Source of the DNA: an uncultured Rhodocyclaceae bacterium
GTDB lineage: Bacteria > Pseudomonadota > Gammaproteobacteria > Burkholderiales > Rhodocyclaceae
DNA length: 5,245 nucleotides
Assembly: GCA_903950295.1 (NCBI GenBank)
Contig: CAJBAP010000412.1
Location: 1 to 5,245, forward strand
Reading direction: 5' to 3'
Part shown: positions 1 through 5,245 of the stretch, piece by piece
Position numbering within the stretch: the first letter of the stretch is position 1
How the letters are laid out: every line of letters starts with the position of its first letter
The notes under the pieces: model-generated
What the model was told of the DNA's origin: nothing
Database searches by the model: none
The model's input: the letters and a program-made list of their open reading frames with translations, nothing else
Program-made: the position numbers and the translations under genes

Positions 1-1
1 A

Positions 2-862
2 CAGGGATCATTCCAGTGCTGGGACTCCGTGTTGTCGGAGGAGGCGGTGCTCGGCTTCGATTATGGCTACGCTACCGCCACTCCGAGTGAACTGGTGATC
101 TGGGAAGGTCAGTTTGGTGACTTTGCCAATGGCGCCCAGGTGGTGATTGACCAGTTCCTCTGCTCGGGCGAGGCGAAATGGGGTCGCTCCTGCGGCCTCG
201 TGCTGCTGCTGCCCCACGGCTACGAAGGCCAGGGGCCGGAGCATTCGTCGGCGCGTCTCGAACGCTACATGCAACTTTCCGCCAACTTCAACTGGGAAGT
301 TTGCTACCCGTCCTCGGCTGCGCAGATATTCCATCTGTTGCGGCGCCAGATGTTGCGCGCGCAACGCAAGCCGCTAGTGGTGATGACACCAAAATCCTTG
401 CTGCGCAACAAGGACGCTACCTCGAGCATCGACGAGTTGGCCAGCGGTACTTTCCAGACCGTGATCGGCGATGTCGAGAAACTTGACCCCAAGAAGGTGA
501 CGCGTGTCGTTACTTGTACCGGCAAGATCTACTACGAACTGGCGGTTGCCCGACGTGAGCACAAGATCGGTAATGTCGCGCTGCTGCGCATCGAGCAGCT
601 TTATCCGTTCGATGATCGCCGCCTGGCCGAGGAGTTGGCCAAATACCCCAACTTCAAGGAGTTGGTCTGGTGTCAGGAGGAGCCGGAAAATCAGGGTGCC
701 TGGTATGCCAAGCACCACCGCCTGACGCATCTGGTGAAGAAAGGACAAACCTTGAGTGTCGTGTCGCGGCCGGCCTCTGCCTCACCGGCAGTGGGTTACG
801 CAGCAAAGCATCAACAGGAACAAAAAGACGTTGTCGAGTTTGCGCTCGGCCTGCGCAAATAA
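2..862 (+). CDS. sucA: 2-oxoglutarate dehydrogenase E1 component, C-terminal part (5' end outside window)
   Basis: This is the C-terminal 286 residues of the thiamine-diphosphate-dependent E1 subunit (EC 1.2.4.2), which decarboxylates 2-oxoglutarate and succinylates the lipoyl group of E2 in the cytoplasmic complex. The frame is open from the window edge and ends at TAA 860-862. Family full length is about 930-960 residues, so roughly 30% is visible. Near-invariant E1o blocks appear in order: LSEEAVLGFDYGYA (fragment residues 11-24), IWEGQFGDFANGAQVVIDQF, LPHGYEGQGPEHSSARLER (about 70-88), RIEQLYPF, WCQEEPENQGAW (about 223-234) and RPASASPAVGY (about 256-266). These cover the transketolase-like pyrimidine-binding domain and the E1o C-terminal domain. 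The long GPEHSSARLER form separates it from pyruvate dehydrogenase E1. A GTG at 29-31 is an internal valine codon, not a start, because conserved sequence continues upstream of it. No frameshift is seen. The gene is followed by sucB after a 96-bp gap. Confidence 0.97.
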   Translation, partial: QGSFQCWDSVLSEEAVLGFDYGYATATPSELVIWEGQFGDFANGAQVVIDQFLCSGEAKWGRSCGLVLLLPHGYEGQGPEHSSARLERYMQLSANFNWEVCYPSSAAQIFHLLRRQMLRAQRKPLVVMTPKSLLRNKDATSSIDELASGTFQTVIGDVEKLDPKKVTRVVTCTGKIYYELAVARREHKIGNVALLRIEQLYPFDDRRLAEELAKYPNFKELVWCQEEPENQGAWYAKHHRLTHLVKKGQTLSVVSRPASASPAVGYAAKHQQEQKDVVEFALGLRK

Positions 863-868
863 ACCTCT

Positions 869-952
869 GGAGACCAACATGGCCCCCACGCTCATTTCAT
901 TCGCTGCCCCCACAGGGGGCGCCGCCTCCCTCGGGGCGGTCCTTCAGGAGAC
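869..952 (+). repeat. GC-rich double-hairpin intergenic element, REP-like, in the sucA-sucB gap
   Basis: The core, about 883-942, contains two adjacent inverted repeats. The first is GCCCCC (906-911) / GGGGGC (915-920) with an ACA loop. The second is CCGCC (922-926) / GGCGG (935-939), extendable by a T-G and a C-G pair to a tetraloop. Just upstream is the stretch CACGCTCATTTCATTCGCTG. From memory, this order (CACGCTC, TTCATTCGCTG, GCCCCC-GGGGGC, then TCGGGGCGG) closely resembles a repeat found between genes in many betaproteobacterial genomes. I see only one copy in this window, so the repeat status is inferred. The unit is flanked by the direct repeat GGAGAC at 869-874 and 947-952. It would form a strong double stem-loop in the sucA-sucB mRNA. 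There is no U-tract, so a simple intrinsic terminator is unlikely. Confidence 0.6.
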
Positions 953-962
953 GCTCTCATGA
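879..962 (+). other. Possible 27-codon leader ORF overlapping the sucB start
   Basis: An ATG at 879 follows a Shine-Dalgarno-like TGGAGA (868-873) by 5 nt and opens a 27-codon frame ending at TGA 960-962. That TGA overlaps the sucB ATG (959-961) in the ATGA arrangement typical of translationally coupled genes. The predicted peptide begins [14 protein letters not shown] and ends LQETLS. It is rich in Ala, Gly, Thr and Leu, has no recognised domain, and most of its codons lie in the repeat-like hairpin element. It may be translated as a coupling leader that unwinds the hairpins ahead of sucB, or be a chance frame created by the element. The second is the default reading. Confidence 0.2.
946..951 (+). 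promoter_or_regulatory. Ribosome-binding site of sucB
   Basis: AGGAGA lies 7 nt upstream of the ATG at 959, an optimal Shine-Dalgarno spacing. It sits immediately 3' of the hairpin element, so it stays outside the stems. It supports the ATG at 959 as the sucB start, and the conserved lipoyl-domain N-terminus begins right at that codon. Confidence 0.8.
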
Positions 963-2188
963 TCATCGAAGTCAAAGTTCCGCAATTGTCCGAATCCGTC
1001 GCCGAGGCGACTCTGGTCAGCTGGCACAAAAATGTGGGTGATGCTGTCGCCCGCGACGAAAATCTTATCGACATTGAAACCGACAAGGTGGTGCTGGAGT
1101 TGCCGGCCCCCGATGCTGGTGTGCTCGTCGAAGTCATCAAGGGCAACGGCGATACCGTCGTGGCGGGTGAGTTGATTGCCCGTATCGACACGACTGCCAA
1201 AGCCACGGCTGCCGCGCCTGCGGCGAAGGCCGCCGAGAACCCTGTTGCGGCTGCCACCAAGACGGCGGCACCGGTTGCCGCTGCGACTGCGTCTGGCACC
1301 GGGCCGGCTGCGCGCAAGGCGCTCGCCGAAAAAGGTATCGATGCCGCCGTGGTACAAGGTACCGGCCCTGGTGGGCGGGTCACCAAGACCGACGTGCTCG
1401 GCACGGCCGCCGCCAAGCCGGCTGCTGCCGTCCCGCCAGCGCCGACTTTTACCCCTTCAGCCGTCAATGCCGATGCCATCGTCGGCGAGCGCATCGAACA
1501 GCGTGTGCCGATGTCGCGCTTGCGTGCTCGCGTCGCCGAACGCCTGCTGCAATCCCAATCGACCAACGCCATCCTCACCACCTTCAATGAAGTGAACATG
1601 GGACCGGTGATGGAACTGCGTAAAAAGTACGCTGAAAAGTTCGAGAAAGAGCATGGCGTGCGCCTTGGTTTCATGGGCTTTTTCGTCAAGGCTGCCGTTG
1701 CCGCACTGAAGAAATACCCCGTGATCAACGCTTCGGTCGATGGCAACGACATCGTCTATCACGGTTACTTCGATATCGGTATCGCCGTCGGTTCGCCGCG
1801 CGGTCTGGTCGTGCCGATCATTCGCGACGCTGACCAGATGAGTCTGGCTCAGATCGAGAAGAAGATCGCCGAATTTGGCCAGAAAGCCAAGGATGGCAAG
1901 CTGTCGCTCGAAGAACTGACTGGCGGCACATTCTCGATCTCCAACGGCGGCGTGTTCGGCTCCATGCTGTCTACGCCGATCATCAACCCCCCGCAGTCGG
2001 CCATTCTCGGCATCCACGCCACCAAGGACCGCCCGGTGGTGGAAAACGGCCAGATTGTCATCCGACCGATCAACTACCTTGCCATGTCCTACGATCACCG
2101 CATCATCGACGGGCGCGAGGCAGTGCTGGGGCTGGTAACGATGAAGGAAGCGCTGGAAGATCCGGCGCGTCTGCTGCTCGAAATCTAA
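959..2188 (+). CDS. sucB: Dihydrolipoyllysine-residue succinyltransferase, E2 of 2-oxoglutarate dehydrogenase
   Basis: This E2 core subunit (EC 2.3.1.61, also called odhB) transfers the succinyl group from its lipoyl arm to CoA and scaffolds the cytoplasmic complex. Its 409 residues match the usual length of about 400-420. Domains in order: one lipoyl domain (about 2-77) with the lipoylated lysine K43 in IETDKVVLE; an Ala/Pro/Lys/Thr-rich flexible linker (about 78-112); the peripheral-subunit-binding domain (about 113-147, [14 protein letters not shown] through [13 protein letters not shown]); a second Ala/Pro linker (about 148-170); and the catalytic acyltransferase domain (about 178-409). 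The active-site motif DHRIIDG gives H380 and D384, and [11 protein letters not shown] (321-331) is also present. A single lipoyl domain and the succinyltransferase-like catalytic core favour OGDH E2 over PDH E2, and its place between sucA and lpd agrees. It is intact, and its stop is 13 nt before lpd. Confidence 0.98.
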   Translation: MIIEVKVPQLSESVAEATLVSWHKNVGDAVARDENLIDIETDKVVLELPAPDAGVLVEVIKGNGDTVVAGELIARIDTTAKATAAAPAAKAAENPVAAATKTAAPVAAATASGTGPAARKALAEKGIDAAVVQGTGPGGRVTKTDVLGTAAAKPAAAVPPAPTFTPSAVNADAIVGERIEQRVPMSRLRARVAERLLQSQSTNAILTTFNEVNMGPVMELRKKYAEKFEKEHGVRLGFMGFFVKAAVAALKKYPVINASVDGNDIVYHGYFDIGIAVGSPRGLVVPIIRDADQMSLAQIEKKIAEFGQKAKDGKLSLEELTGGTFSISNGGVFGSMLSTPIINPPQSAILGIHATKDRPVVENGQIVIRPINYLAMSYDHRIIDGREAVLGLVTMKEALEDPARLLLEI

Positions 2189-2193
2189 GGGGA
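2187..2193 (+). promoter_or_regulatory. Ribosome-binding site of lpd
   Basis: AAGGGGA overlaps the sucB stop codon and lies 8 nt before the ATG at 2202. The intergenic gap is only 13 nt, which implies cotranscription with sucB and leaves no room for a separate promoter between the two genes. Confidence 0.7.
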
Positions 2194-2201
2194 CGACAAC
2201 T

Positions 2202-3629
2202 ATGGCCAACAAGCAATTTGATGTCGTCGTAATTGGCGGCGGCCCCGGTGGCTATATTGCCGCCATTCGTGCCGCCCAGCTCGGTTTTGCCACCGCCTGT
2301 ATCGAGTCGGAAGCTTATGCCGACCCGAAGGGCGAAGTGCGTCTCGGCGGCACCTGCCTGAACGTCGGCTGCATTCCCTCCAAGGCGCTGTTGCGTTCCT
2401 CCGAGCTGTTCGACGAGGCCAACCACGCTTTCGTGATGCACGGCATTACGGCAGAGAACGTGACCATGGACGTCGGCACGATGGTGCGCCGCAAGGACAA
2501 CATCGTCACTCAACTTACCTCTGGCATCAAGGGCCTGTTCAAGAAAAACAAGGTTAGCTTGCTGGCCGGGCGTGGCAGCCTCGCCGGACGCGAGAACGAA
2601 CTGTGGCAGATTGCGGTTGCTGGCGAAATCGTCGAAGCCAGGCATGTCATCGTCGCCACCGGCTCCAGTCCGCGCCATCTCGAGGGCATTCCCGTCGACA
2701 ACAAGACGATCTGCGACAACGTCGGGGCGCTGGCGCTCGATGCGGTGCCCAAGCGTCTGGGTGTGATCGGTGCCGGTGTGATCGGCCTCGAACTGGGCTC
2801 GGTGTGGAAGCGTCTCGGGTCGGATGTCACCATCCTCGAAGCTTTGCCCGATTTTTTGGCTGCTGCCGATCCGGCCGTAGCCAAGGAAGCCTGGAAGACA
2901 TTTACCCAGAAGCAAGGGCTAAAGATCAGCCTCGGTGTCAAGATCAATACCGTCAAGCAAGGCAAAAAAGGAATTACGATCGACTACGAAGTAGGCGATG
3001 GCACCTTCAAGCTGGAGTGCGACAAACTGATCGTCTCGGTTGGCCGTGTGCCGAATACCGCCGGTTTGGGGTGCGACAAGGTCGGCCTCAAGCTCGATGA
3101 TCGTGGTCGCGTCGAGGTAAATGATTATTGCCAGACCAATCTCGAAAACGTCTGGGCGGTCGGTGACGTCATCCGCGGCCCGATGCTCGCGCACAAGGGC
3201 ATGGAAGAGGGCGTGATGGTCGCCGAGTTGATCGCGGGCCAGGCTGGGCATGTCAATTACGACGCCATTCCCTGGGTGATCTACACGCATCCGGAAATTG
3301 CCTGGGTCGGAAAAACCGAGACGCAGTTGAAGAACGAGGGCATCGAGTTCAAGAGCGGCCAGATTCCCTTCCTCGCCAATGGTCGCGCGCTGGGGCAGGG
3401 TGATACCACCGGTTTCGTCAAGATGCTGGCCTGCGCCAAGACCGACCGCGTGCTCGGCGTGCATGTCATTGGCGCCAATGCCTCGGAATTGATTTCGGAA
3501 GCCGTGACGGCAATGGAGTTTGGTGCGGTGGCCGAAGATATTGCGCGAATCTGCCACGCCCACCCCACCTTGTCCGAAACGATGCACGAGGCAGCCCTGG
3601 CCGTGGATAAACGACCCTTGCACTTCTGA
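2202..3629 (+). CDS. lpdA: Dihydrolipoamide dehydrogenase, E3 of 2-oxoglutarate dehydrogenase
   Basis: This flavoprotein (EC 1.8.1.4, also called odhL/lpd) reoxidises the dihydrolipoyl arm of E2 and passes electrons through a redox disulfide and FAD to NAD+. Its 475 residues are the usual length. Visible in order: the N-terminal FAD-binding GGGPGG (12-17); the redox-active disulfide C52/C57 in [13 protein letters not shown]; the NAD-binding GAGVIG (190-195); the second FAD contact in VWAVGDV (D322); and the C-terminal dimerisation domain with HAHPTLSE, giving the catalytic pair H454 and E459. There is no N-terminal lipoyl domain, unlike the lipoyl-fused E3 often found beside PDH genes in betaproteobacteria, so this is the OGDH-type E3. 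The segment [12 protein letters not shown] before the disulfide is longer than in E. coli Lpd and is, from memory, common in proteobacterial OGDH E3s. The start at ATG 2202 is set by the RBS and the FAD fold beginning at residue 6. Confidence 0.98.
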   Translation: MANKQFDVVVIGGGPGGYIAAIRAAQLGFATACIESEAYADPKGEVRLGGTCLNVGCIPSKALLRSSELFDEANHAFVMHGITAENVTMDVGTMVRRKDNIVTQLTSGIKGLFKKNKVSLLAGRGSLAGRENELWQIAVAGEIVEARHVIVATGSSPRHLEGIPVDNKTICDNVGALALDAVPKRLGVIGAGVIGLELGSVWKRLGSDVTILEALPDFLAAADPAVAKEAWKTFTQKQGLKISLGVKINTVKQGKKGITIDYEVGDGTFKLECDKLIVSVGRVPNTAGLGCDKVGLKLDDRGRVEVNDYCQTNLENVWAVGDVIRGPMLAHKGMEEGVMVAELIAGQAGHVNYDAIPWVIYTHPEIAWVGKTETQLKNEGIEFKSGQIPFLANGRALGQGDTTGFVKMLACAKTDRVLGVHVIGANASELISEAVTAMEFGAVAEDIARICHAHPTLSETMHEAALAVDKRPLHF

Positions 3630-3650
3630 TTTGCCTCACCGCATTCTCAA

Positions 3651-3664
3651 CGTCCCCAGGGACG
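3651..3664 (+). promoter_or_regulatory. zapE ribosome-binding site inside a small hairpin
   Basis: AGGGA (3658-3662) is the only Shine-Dalgarno-like sequence ahead of the zapE ATG at 3667, with a short 4-nt spacing. It lies within a perfect inverted repeat, CGTCC (3651-3655) / GGACG (3660-3664), around a CCAG tetraloop. If folded, the hairpin would partly hide the site. That would suggest modest translation of zapE, or dependence on ribosomes finishing lpd 37 nt upstream. The role is inferred from the sequence alone. Confidence 0.4.
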
Positions 3665-3666
3665 GC

Positions 3667-4794
3667 ATGATCCTGGCCTTCAATGCCGCGCTTGCCGCGC
3701 GCGGCATTGTGGCCGATGGGGCGCAACAGGCGGCCGCTGAGCGCTTGCAGGCGTTTTACGATGCCCTGATCGCTTTCAAGGCAAAACGCCGCACCAAGTT
3801 GCGAAAACTGTTGGTACGACCGGAGTTGCCCAAGGGGGTTTGGTTCTGGGGCGGCGTCGGGCGTGGCAAGAGCTTCCTGATGGACTGCTTCTTCGATGCG
3901 GTGCCCTATCAGCGCAAGCGGCGCGTGCATTTTCACGCCTTCATGCGTGAGGTGCATGAGCGTTTGCGCGCGCACAAGAGCGAGGCTGATCCGCTGGCGC
4001 GGGTGGCAACTCAGGTGGCGAAGGAAACACGCCTGATGTGTTTCGATGAGTTTCATGTTTCGGATATCGCTGATGCGATGATCCTCGGACGGTTGACGCA
4101 GGCCTTATTCGATGCCGGTGTGCTGCTCTGCATTACTTCGAACTACCCGCCGGATGGCCTTTACCCCAACGGTTTGCACCGAGAACGGTTGCTGCCGACC
4201 ATCGCCCTGCTCAACGAGCGGCTCGATGTGATCCGTATCGACGCCGGCATCGACTATCGCCTGCGGGTGCTGGAGCAGGCGGCGGTCTATCTCTTGCCGG
4301 CGGATGGCGACAGCGTTGCGCTACTGATGCAGACGTTCGCGCAGGTGGCGCACGGTGCTGGCCATGCCAGGCCAATCGAGGTGCAGGGGCGCGCAATTCC
4401 GGTGGTGCATCGAGCACCCGGCGTGGCCTGGTTCGACTTTGCCACGTTATGCGGCGGGCCGCGTTCGCAGAATGATTATCTCGATCTGGCGCACCGTTTC
4501 CATACCTTGTTCGTTTCGAACGTGCCGCGCATGACTAGAGAAATGGCCAACGAAGCGCGTCGCTTCACCTGGTTGGTCGATGTCTGCTATGACCACCGCG
4601 TGAAACTGGTGCTTGCCGCCGTCGCACCCGCCGAGGAACTTTATATTGCCGGCCCGCAGGCCGAGGAGTTCAAGCGTACCGTGTCACGTCTGGTCGAGAT
4701 GCGCTCGCATGAGTATCTCGCCAGCGCGCACCGTCGCTATGAGACGCACACGCCGGTGGGGCCTATCGATCAGCCTGCGGTGCCGTCCCGCTAG
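3667..4794 (+). CDS. zapE: ZapE, AFG1-family P-loop ATPase (cell division protein)
   Basis: This is a cytoplasmic AFG1/LACE1-type ATPase. The E. coli member ZapE associates with the FtsZ ring and matters for division under stress; mitochondrial relatives act in protein quality control. Visible features: Walker A GGVGRGKS (62-69; K68, S69), a RVHFHAFMREVHERL segment (86-100), Walker B LMCFDEFHVSDIADA (123-137; D127, E128), sensor-1-like ITSN (156-159), LYPNGLHRERLLP (165-177), WFDFATLCGGPRSQNDYLDLA (255-275) and FVSNVPRM (282-289), all AFG1 hallmarks. The frame is open back to 3520 inside lpd, but ATG 3667 is chosen because it has a Shine-Dalgarno-like AGGGA and gives 375 residues, the E. coli ZapE length. 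An in-frame TTG at 3631 has no RBS and is less likely. The start lies 37 nt after lpd, implying readthrough from the OGDH operon. The last 15 or so residues look unconserved and overlap the antiporter gene on the other strand. Confidence 0.93.
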   Translation: MILAFNAALAARGIVADGAQQAAAERLQAFYDALIAFKAKRRTKLRKLLVRPELPKGVWFWGGVGRGKSFLMDCFFDAVPYQRKRRVHFHAFMREVHERLRAHKSEADPLARVATQVAKETRLMCFDEFHVSDIADAMILGRLTQALFDAGVLLCITSNYPPDGLYPNGLHRERLLPTIALLNERLDVIRIDAGIDYRLRVLEQAAVYLLPADGDSVALLMQTFAQVAHGAGHARPIEVQGRAIPVVHRAPGVAWFDFATLCGGPRSQNDYLDLAHRFHTLFVSNVPRMTREMANEARRFTWLVDVCYDHRVKLVLAAVAPAEELYIAGPQAEEFKRTVSRLVEMRSHEYLASAHRRYETHTPVGPIDQPAVPSR

Positions 4795-5245
4795 CACCGA
4801 CTTCTCCGGCGAGATGGAAGGCCCAAGCTACCAGGGGTGGGCCGATGGTTTCCAGCACAGCAACCGTTGCCAGTATCAAGGCGTTGAGTTGTGCCGCTTC
4901 CAGGGCAAACAAGGTGTCGGCGGTCTGCGCCAGACCAATCGCCAAGCCGGCCATGGGAACCAGCAGGAGCCCAGTGGCTGCTGCTGGTTGCGGCGGCACG
5001 GCCTGCCAGCGCACCATGCCATACACCGCCAGCCATTTGGCGGCGATGCGCGTGGTGACAAGGGCAATTGCCACCCAGCCAAGCGAGGCTAGTTCTGCGA
5101 GGTGAATTTTTGCGCCGGCATAGACAAATAGCACAATAAAGAACAATTCGAAGACCTCACCGAACTCGACATTGGAGATGAGATCGTCACGTTCCATGGT
5201 TTTGACGACGACGCCGAGTGCCAGTGGTACGAACAGGGTAGAAAC
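4763..5245 (-). CDS. Kef/CPA2-type cation:proton antiporter, C-terminal part (5' end outside window)
   Basis: The minus-strand frame is open from the window edge to TAG at 4765-4763, giving 160 C-terminal residues of an inner-membrane exchanger of the Na+/H+ exchanger fold. Visible segments: a cytosolic stretch MERDDLISNVEFGEVFE (17-33) like the region after an inner helix in NhaP/Kef-like proteins, then hydrophobic helices at about 34-47, 55-76, 91-106 and 120-143. R66 and K70 in TRIAAKWL recall the R-x3-K pattern of CPA2 transporters. TGLLLVPMAGLAIGL and ETIGPPLVAWAFHLAGE resemble the conserved last helices of the family. The protein ends shortly after the membrane domain, so there is no TrkA-N or USP domain as in KefB/KefC. 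The ATG at 5197 is internal, since membrane-like sequence (VSTLFVPLALGVVVKT) precedes it. Family membership is fairly sure; the ion (K+ or Na+) cannot be told. Confidence 0.85.
   Translation of the reverse strand, partial: VSTLFVPLALGVVVKTMERDDLISNVEFGEVFELFFIVLFVYAGAKIHLAELASLGWVAIALVTTRIAAKWLAVYGMVRWQAVPPQPAAATGLLLVPMAGLAIGLAQTADTLFALEAAQLNALILATVAVLETIGPPLVAWAFHLAGEVGASGTAPQADR
4778..4799. terminator. Weak inverted repeat at the convergent gene ends, possible bidirectional terminator
   Basis: CGGTGC (4778-4783) pairs perfectly with GCACCG (4794-4799) around a 10-nt loop that contains most of the zapE stop codon. It is the only clear inverted repeat I found at the junction of the two converging genes. 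The stem is just 6 bp and no T-tract follows on either strand, so it does not meet the criteria for an efficient intrinsic terminator. It may be chance. Confidence 0.15.

Noticed and set aside
906..942. Double hairpin as a rho-independent terminator after sucA
   Set aside because: No T-tract follows either stem, and sucB starts only 17 nt later with no visible promoter between, so full termination would silence sucB and lpd.
1199..1300. Ala-codon-rich repetitive stretch in sucB as a possible tandem repeat
   Set aside because: It encodes the normal flexible Ala/Pro linker between the lipoyl and subunit-binding domains. No exact tandem unit is evident.
892..1752. Long minus-strand open frame (286 codons) opposite sucB
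   Set aside because: It is antisense to an unambiguous E2 gene. Its Ala/Val/Thr-rich middle simply mirrors the Ala/Pro linker codons, and it shows no recognisable domain. It is a shadow frame of GC-rich coding DNA.
2964..2970. AAAAAAG run in lpd as a possible programmed frameshift site
   Set aside because: The in-frame reading is AAA AAA G, not the A AAA AAG phase needed for a dnaX-like slip, and the lpd product is full length and continuous through it.
2103..3623. Two consecutive long minus-strand open frames opposite lpd (2103-2915 and 2919-3623)
   Set aside because: They have no family motifs, are rich in His, Gly, Arg and Gln as expected from antisense reading of GC-biased codons, and lie opposite a fully intact E3 gene.
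3466..4056. Minus-strand open frame across the lpd-zapE junction
   Set aside because: It runs antisense to the conserved lpd C-terminus and the ZapE Walker A region, has no recognisable domain, and no convincing RBS was noted.
1..5245. Defence system, phage, CRISPR or other novel multi-gene system
   Set aside because: Every sizeable gene here is a recognised housekeeping or transporter family. No transposase, integrase, spacer array or tRNA is present, and there is no obvious shift in composition.

Overview
The window is an ordinary chromosomal stretch from a GC-rich Gram-negative bacterium. The protein sequences and gene order look betaproteobacterial, probably Rhodocyclales or a relative. 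This placement comes from recalled family resemblance, since no search was run.

Layout: the left four fifths is a single plus-strand cluster in tight operon spacing. It holds the 3' part of sucA (2-oxoglutarate dehydrogenase E1, cut by the window edge), complete sucB/odhB (E2 dihydrolipoamide succinyltransferase), complete lpd/odhL (E3 dihydrolipoamide dehydrogenase) and complete zapE (AFG1-family P-loop ATPase). On the right, a minus-strand gene runs in from beyond the window. It encodes the C-terminal part of a Kef/CPA2-type cation:proton antiporter and converges on zapE, the two coding ends overlapping by 32 bp.

How the genes work together: E1, E2 and E3 form the 2-oxoglutarate dehydrogenase complex of the TCA cycle. 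E1 decarboxylates 2-oxoglutarate with thiamine diphosphate, E2 carries the succinyl group on a lipoyl-lysine arm and passes it to CoA, and E3 reoxidises the lipoyl group with FAD and NAD+. ZapE is not part of this chemistry and appears to be an operon passenger. The antiporter belongs to a separate transcription unit.

The part most worth a second look is the 96-bp sucA-sucB gap, unusually long for this cluster. It holds a GC-rich double-hairpin element resembling a dispersed intergenic repeat of betaproteobacteria, bracketed by a 6-bp direct repeat (GGAGAC). The gap also contains a 27-codon ORF with its own Shine-Dalgarno-like sequence, whose stop overlaps the sucB start as ATGA. Smaller points are a hairpin over the zapE ribosome-binding site and the overlapping convergent 3' ends. 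I found no tRNA, rRNA, CRISPR array, transposase or phage gene, and nothing that looks like a new multi-gene system. No gene-free stretch exceeds 300 bases.
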